Source: Gigaspora margarita
Taxonomy: Eukaryota; Glomeromycota; Glomeromycetes; Diversisporales; Gigasporaceae
Direction of reading: 5' to 3'
Assembly: GCA_009809945.1 (NCBI GenBank)
Contig: WTPW01000709.1
Location: forward strand, 187,419 to 251,418
DNA: 64,000 nt
Positions 58,585-64,000 of the stretch are shown one piece after another (position 1 is the first letter of the stretch; every line of letters begins with the position of its first letter). Under the pieces are notes generated by a model. It did no database searches. It was not told the DNA's origin and saw only the letters and a program-made list of their open reading frames with translations. The position numbers and the translations under genes are program-made.

Positions 58585-59960
58585 GTTTTTTTTTCAAAAT
58601 AATCTACTATTCAGCAAAAAAAAACATGAAATTTTACTATGCTAACTAAAAAAAAATTATAAAAAGACTTGTAGCAAAAAAAAAAGACTAATAGAATCTC
58701 AAATTTTATAAAAAAGTATTNAAAACTNGTGAAGAAAAAAAAAATTTTGTAAATTCGGATGCATACNTTTTCGCAAGTTTTCGCCTAAACTTCAAAAAAA
58801 AAAAGAAGCACTTTCTCAAAATGAAACCTCCAAAACGTGACTAAGTAAGTTAATAAAAAAAAAATTTGAAAGTCTTCAGTTAAACTTTCATCAAAAACAG
58901 ATTAATATTGACGAAAAAAAAAAAATTTTTCAATTTGCTTCCAGATTCAGAATTTTTTAAAATTTATAATTTTGAAAAAAAAAAAAAAATTCCATCACAG
59001 GCTAGATTTCCACAAGTTCAAATGAAACAAGTTACAAAAAAAAAAGTAAACTTTTAGAGCATATTATTGACTAATAGAATCTTAAATTTTATAAAAAAAA
59101 AAAAAAAACTCGTGAAGATATTAACATTTTTGTAAATTTGGACGTATACGTTTTTAAAAAAAAATTTTGGCACATGATATACGTTTTTGGAAATAGAATA
59201 AATCTTTCATCAAAGAAAAAAAAACGAGTTCTTAACCAAATTCGATGAAAATTTTTTTATTTTAATTCTACAAATAAAAAAAAATCAAATAAAAATTTTT
59301 TTATCGAATTTGGACAAGAACTCGTAGAGAAATCTAAAAAAAAATATTTTTTCTATTTCCAAAAACGTATATCACGTGCCAAAATTGTTTGCAAAAAAAA
59401 AAAACGTCTGAATTTACAAAAACGTTAATATCTTCACGAGTTTTCAACATTTTTTAAAAAAAAATGAGATTCTATTAGTCAATAATATGCTCTAAATGTT
59501 TACTTAGTGCGCAGTAAAAAAAAACATTTGAACTTGTGGAAATCTAGCCTGTGATGGAATTTTTCTGTTTTCATCAAAAAAAAAAATTTTAGAAAATTCC
59601 GAATCTGGAAGCAAATTGAAAAATCATCATAAGTTAAAAAAAAATAATCTGTTTTTGAAGAAATTTTAACTAAAGACTTTCAAATACCTATTCTAAAAAA
59701 AAAATTAGTCACATTTTGGTGGTTTCATTTTGAGAAAGTGCTTCCAGATGCATTTAAAAAAAAAGCGAAAACTTGCGAAAACGTATGCATCCAAATTTAC
59801 AAAAGTTAATATCTTAAAAAAAAATCAATACCTTTTTATAAAATTTGAGATTCTATTAGTCCATAATATGCGCTACAAGCCTTGTTATAAAATTTTTTTT
59901 AGTTAGCATAGTAAAATTTCATGTAAATCATCGCCGAATAGTAGGTTATTTTAAAAAGAC
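58585..59960. repeat. ~1.4-kb palindrome, arms ~680 bp
   Basis: The centre is near 59,278. Examples: CCATCACAGGCTAGATTTCC at 58,991 against its complement near 59,560; GAAGCACTTTCTCAAAATGA at 58,805 against 59,745; GAAATTTTACTATGCTAACT at 58,628 against 59,920. The arms are close to identical, except that each carries artefact A runs at different places, which makes them mutual controls. Confidence 0.9.
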
Positions 59961-59980
59961 AAAAATTATTATATAAATTA

Positions 59981-60223
59981 GGCCAGACCAATTTAATTCG
60001 GTGGTTTACATTACCCCCCCTCCCTCATAGTAAAAAAAAATTTTGACAGATATACATAGTACTATGGAATATTTCAGAAAATTTTAATATAGTCCTGGAA
60101 CAAATCGGAAAAAAAATTTTTTTTTTTGGAAAAACAATTTTTTAAAATTTTACTATATAAACTCCCTCCCCCCTCAAAAAAAAACAGGATTAATGTAAAC
60201 CACCAAATTAAATTGGTCTGGCC
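59981..60223. mobile_element. 243-bp PIF/Harbinger-like MITE
   Basis: GGCCAGACCAATTTAATTCG then GTGGTTTACATTA is perfectly mirrored at the right apart from two bases. TTA flanks both ends (59,978-59,980 and 60,224-60,226). Confidence 0.88.
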
Positions 60224-60814
60224 TTACTAACTAATAAAAAAAAAGATAATTATTTGTTTATTAATATACAATCATGATCAATGATCGTAATACATAAAAA
60301 AAAAAAGTACCATTGCTATTGACACTAAAGCCCAATTATGCTACAACTACTTTTCAAAAAAAAATAATTATCACTTTGCTCCGTATAGCCATTAATAACT
60401 TGTTATATCCAGATTGATTATAATCAAAATGTGGTATATGTGATCAGAAATTTTCGGTGAAGATCATTCAAAATGTTTATTTAAAAATAAGCACACCTAC
60501 ATATTGGGAGGGGGTGCTTATTTTCATGATTTACGGTAATTAAAATATAAAAAAATATTAAATTTAGTTTGGTGGTTATTGGAATATTTTAATCCAAAGT
60601 TTAAAAAACTTTTACTTAGAAACTTTTTATTCTTTTCTACTGACGAGCTCCATATATATTAATACAAAACTTTAGCAATCTTGTGATCCTGTAATTGGGA
60701 TTTTAATAGTTTTGGGCTTGTTAGAATTGTCTCATTAAGATAAACATTATGGCAGTAAAATTATTTAAAATGGACCAGTAGATCAAAAGTTATTTAATAT
60801 TAGGGTTTTAATTT

Positions 60815-61128
60815 ATAGTACTATAGTACTGTAGTACTAGAGCATTTTAACCAATTAAAATTTAAGATTATGTGTAATATGTAGATCAGGTTTGTGTAAC
60901 AAAAATAAAGAATTATTTAAAAAATTAATTATATCCTTAAATTTTGTCTAAAAAACTATCTTTTGGATTCTAATAAAAAACTCCTTGTTAAATTTTACTA
61001 TAAAACTATCTAACTCTAATCTATTATCTTTACCTTTACTTTAATATTAAAGAAATTTTATTTTGTTTTGTTAAAGATTGTTTGATTTACTTGTTACACC
61101 AATTTTGTACATATAGGGTAGCACTATA
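60815..61128. mobile_element. ~315-bp TIR element (ACTATAGTACT ends)
   Basis: TATAGTACTATAGTACTGTA and the complement TACTATAGTGCTACCC at the right. The interior resembles 56,715-57,035 in the same orientation (AAAACTATCTTTTGGATTCT; ACTCTAATCT). Confidence 0.6.
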
Positions 61129-61182
61129 GTACTATAGTGATATAATAATATTCTTTTAATATATTTATATAATATATTATAA

Positions 61183-63046
61183 AGAGAATATAAATTTGTT
61201 ATACCTGCGACATGTTGCACCCTTTTTTAATTGGTTAAAATTTTTGTATAACTGCAAAAAAAAACTTTGCACATTGGATCAGGTCAGCTTTTTTTTAATT
61301 AAAAAAATATTTTTAAAAAAAAAATTAAGTTTTTAATTAAAAATATAATTATTTTATTATTTAAAAAAAAAACAAAAAAAAAAAAAAAAAAACTTCATGT
61401 AACAAAAAAAAGTAAAAAAAAACTTTATGAAACAAAAAAATTTTTTACAAAATTATTGCATAACCAAATCTATCTATTTTTTATTATTTAAAAAAAAAAA
61501 AAAAAACTTCACATAACAAAAAAGAATAAAAAAAACTTTGCAAAACAAAAAAATTAAAAAAAAAGTTGTATAACCAAATCTACATATTTTTTATTATTTA
61601 AAAAATGAAAAAAACAAAAAAAAACAAAAAAAAGTAAAAAAACTTTACGAAACAAAAAAATTTACAAAATTATTGAAAAAAAAAATCTATATATTTTTTA
61701 TTATATAAAAAAATTCATGAAATAATAATAAAAAATACCTTCGCAAATAGAAAAAATTTTTGCAAATAAAAAAACTTTGAATAAAAATACTACTAAAAAA
61801 TAACAAAGAATCTTTAGAAAAACTACTAAAAACAATGAAAAATTCTTGGAAGAACCACTGAAAACTGATAATGAATCTTTGAAAAACTACTAAAATATTA
61901 TAAAAAATCCTTGAAAGAATCACCAAAAAGCCACAAAGAAACCTTTAGAAAAACTACCAAAAAATGATTAAGAATCCTTAAAAAAACTACTAAAAAACAA
62001 TAAATTTTCTTGTAAAACCTACTGAAAAATAGCAAAAAAAAAAAAAAAAAAACATTTAAAAACTATAGAGAAACCTTGGAAGAACTACTAAAAAAAAAAA
62101 AAAAAATCTTGGAGAAACCACCAAAAAACCATGAAGAATCCATAGAAAAACTACTAAAAAAAAATAAAGAATCTGTAAAAGAACACTAAAAAACTATAAA
62201 GAATCAGTAGAAGAAAAAAAAAAAATCTACAAAGAATTCTTGGAAAAACTACCAAAAATAATGAATTTACCAAAAAAAAAAAAAAAAAAATACAAAGAAC
62301 CTACTAGATGAACTCACTAAAAAACAATAACTTTACTGAAAAAACTTGTTAAAAGCATATTATAAAATTTAACAATAATAACAAAGAACTTACCTAAAAA
62401 ACAATGAAACAATGCCAAAACTGCTAAACTTATTGAAAGAACCCACTGAAAATCGATGAATTTACTGAAATAACCTAAAAAAAATAATGAAGAATATACA
62501 GAAAAATTTAACAAAAAGCTTATAGTACAGCAAACTTGCTAAAACCCACTGAAAAACAATAAATTTACTAAAAAATGATAAAAAATCTACAAATTTATTG
62601 GAAATATTCAACAAAAACTCATGTAAAATTTACAAAAAAAAAAATAAAAAATTACTAACTGAGAATGATAAACTTACTGAAAGAACCCACTAAAAAAAAA
62701 AAAAATACCTACTAAAAAATAACAAATTTACTGAAAAACCCACTAAAAAATAATAAAAAAAAAACTGTAAGGATCCACTGAAAACCAACAAAAAACCTAT
62801 AAAGAACCTACAGAAAAAAAAAAAAGAACTTGGCAAAAAAAATAAAAACTACCAAATTACCAAAATAACAAGAAAAAAAAAAAATTAAGCATGACTTATG
62901 AGACCCCAACTACTGCTTCAACAATAGCACCAACAAAAAAAAAAGAAAGCTTTAGTAATAGCTCCAATGACACTCCAGTGATGACTCTAACGAAGAAAAA
63001 AAAAAACAACTAAAAATATATAATATTAAAAAAAGGAAAAAAAAAC

Positions 63047-63079
<33 letters not shown>

Positions 63080-63240
63080 TCTAGATAAAAGGATGCGTCA
63101 TGTCACAGGTACAAAATTTAGATCTATTTCAGATTAGATCAGTAATTGATTACTACTGGCAACAAAATTTAATACTATAAAATTTTAACCAATAAAAAAA
63201 GAGTGCGATATGTCACAAGTACGACAATATTATATTCTCT
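61183..63240. mobile_element. 2.06-kb TIR element carrying a minisatellite
   Basis: AGAGAATATAAATTTGTTAT then ACCTGCGACATG at the left is matched by the complement at the right (CATATCGC / ATGTCACAAGTACGAC ... TATATTCTCT), and TTGGTTAAAATTTT is also shared. The TIRs are about 65 bp. The interior is A-rich and filled mostly by a minisatellite. No transposase. Confidence 0.78.
61730..62960. repeat. ~33-bp degenerate A-rich minisatellite
   Basis: Units follow AATCTTTGGAAAAACTACTA then AAAAACAATAAAG, with many variants (GAACCACTGAAAA, TTTACTGAAAAA). In structure it resembles the 2.8-6.0 kb array, but the unit differs. Artefact A runs blur unit borders. The minus-strand ORFs (61,687-61,926; 62,317-62,514) are Phe/Ser-rich by-products. 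Confidence 0.8.
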
Positions 63241-63244
63241 ATTA

Positions 63245-63428
63245 CAGTCTACTCCCGCAATAGTCACACCCGAAATAGTCACATTTTCTTGAGACTATAT
63301 ACCAATTATTTGCAGTAATATAAAATTAACTCTCGTTATAATCACATAATGTGACTATTATTATGTTTCTCTCACTATAGTCATATCAGGTTTCTGCCAG
63401 ACAATGTGACTATAGTGAGCATAGACTG
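63245..63428. mobile_element. 184-bp pogo/Tc1-type MITE
   Basis: CAGTCTACTCCCGCAATAGT then CAC at the left pairs with GTGACTATAGTGAGCATAGA then CTG at the right, with TA on each side. CAGT ends plus a TA duplication fit pogo/Fot1-like elements. ATAGTCACA words are repeated inside, perhaps transposase sites. Confidence 0.9.
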
Positions 63429-63430
63429 TA

Positions 63431-64000
63431 TAAATATTAGTCATTATATTAACCAATCTGAATTGAGATAGGGTAATCACATCATACATGGATAGAGTAG
63501 CTACTAAGTAAAATATTATGTGATAAATAACACACTCCTTATGTTATACAATTTTTATTTAAAGTGAAAATTGCCTATTATAATAATTTTCTGTTATACT
63601 TAATTAGTATAGCTACTATCAATTTACAGCAGATTATCAATTAAAAATATAAAAATTTTATTTTATATTAATCTTTGTCTGTAATTTTCTTTATAATTAT
63701 TAATTCAAATGAGTTAAAAATTATTTTAAAGATATATATAAGATTTGGCTACAATATATTAAGATTTCAGCCAATTTAGATTAGTACATCTTGAAAAATT
63801 GCTTAACCAAATATAAGGTTTGGTTCAATACTGGCACAGACCTCTTTTGTTAATACTATTAAAGATATATGCAAAAGTAAACATGATTATATTTAAAAAC
63901 AATCACATTTTTATATATTAAATAATAAAAATAAATTAAAAATAAGTTTGCAAATTTATTTAGAAACTGGTTAAAAATTATATGCACAAATGAAAAAAGA
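63431..64000. other. Noncoding AT-rich end of window
   Basis: No gene, repeat or element is recognised, and the periodic A runs are absent here. Confidence 0.5.

Larger units (their letters stand above)
57902..60536. mobile_element. 2.6-kb ATAAGC-type TIR element with a giant palindrome
   Basis: CCAAATCGCCGAAAATAAGC and the complement of GGTGCTTATTTTCATGATTT then ACGG, flanked by TA (57,900-57,901 and 60,537-60,538). The ends place it in the ATAAGC family. Most of the interior is a ~1.4-kb palindrome, and a Harbinger-like MITE lies near the right end. Confidence 0.75.
57080..60802. mobile_element. 3.7-kb composite inverted-repeat element
   Basis: TTAATATTAAGTAATTTTTG then GATCTATTGGTC on the left is inverted on the right (GACCAGTAGATCAAAAGTTA). 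Similarity continues through CTTAATAAAATGATTCTAAC and GGCTCGTCAGTAGAAAAG on both arms. The left arm holds a SINE, and the centre holds the ATAAGC-type element 57,902-60,536. Both are later insertions or the natural core cannot be seen. Confidence 0.7.
39476..63064. other. Zone of 60-base-periodic oligo-A overwriting (data artefact)
   Basis: At many 60-base boundaries (positions 60k-4 to 60k+4) at least nine A occur. The phase never drifts, regardless of gene, repeat or intergenic context, and the bases are always A on the given strand. The first is at 39,476-39,484, right after the N gap, and the last at about 63,056-63,064. Some runs of boundaries are spared (for example 40,260-41,400 and 50,340-51,480). 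Inverted-repeat partners show the native bases were replaced, not shifted. Treat A runs at these positions as unknown sequence. Confidence 0.96.

Noticed and set aside
61687..62514. Phe/Ser-rich minus-strand ORFs
   Set aside because: They read through the 33-bp minisatellite and artefact A runs.

Overview
The window reads as a transposon-dominated, very AT-rich piece of a eukaryotic nuclear genome. I find no host gene, no intact tRNA or rRNA gene and no prokaryotic signals. Degenerate LTR retrotransposon (Ty3/gypsy), LINE, hAT, Helitron and SINE copies, dozens of short terminal-inverted-repeat (TIR) elements and several satellites account for nearly all recognisable sequence. This fits a TE-rich early-diverging fungus such as an arbuscular mycorrhizal fungus (Glomeromycotina). 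That assignment is an inference from composition and TE content.

Layout, left to right. 0-9.6 kb: low-complexity DNA, a 3.2-kb minisatellite split by a TIR element with an exact 8-bp target duplication, and a 1-kb TIR element. 9.6-13.3 kb: a ~155-bp satellite whose units carry intron-like 3' ends, split by a 1.3-kb TIR element that itself holds a 753-bp element with a perfect 9-bp duplication. 13.8-15.5 kb: two related blocks of unknown origin. 15.5-28.3 kb: a decayed Ty3/gypsy element. Its 5' LTR is split by a 2.2-kb Helitron-like insertion, followed by gag, protease, a four-unit zinc-knuckle cluster (one unit cut by a hAT-like element), RT, RNase H, integrase and an extra ORF. 28.4-31.9 kb: minisatellite, hAT-like element, a ~970-bp tRNA-headed SINE and ATAAGC-type elements. 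33.2-36.1 kb: a broken hAT transposase gene. 36.4-41.1 kb: foldback and TIR elements, a 798-base N gap and an LTR fragment. 41.3-53.0 kb: a foldback, then a LINE with endonuclease, RT and RNase H, interrupted by three elements. 53-64 kb: a second SINE copy, a second SINE family, nested inverted-repeat elements and a TIR element carrying its own minisatellite.

Data-quality warning. From just after the N gap (about 39,476) to about 63,064, a run of at least nine A replaces the native bases at many exact 60-base boundaries (last five bases of one 60-base block and first four of the next). Comparison with the opposite arms of inverted repeats shows substitution without a length change. This is almost certainly a file or assembly artefact. 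It creates false Lys-Lys-Lys motifs every 20 residues in the LINE reading frames, and no gene model in that zone should be trusted at those positions.

The elements do not form a cooperating gene set. The window is best read as a stratigraphy of insertions, many datable relative to one another because one element cuts another. Coding remnants carry many in-frame stops that look like C-to-T or G-to-A changes.
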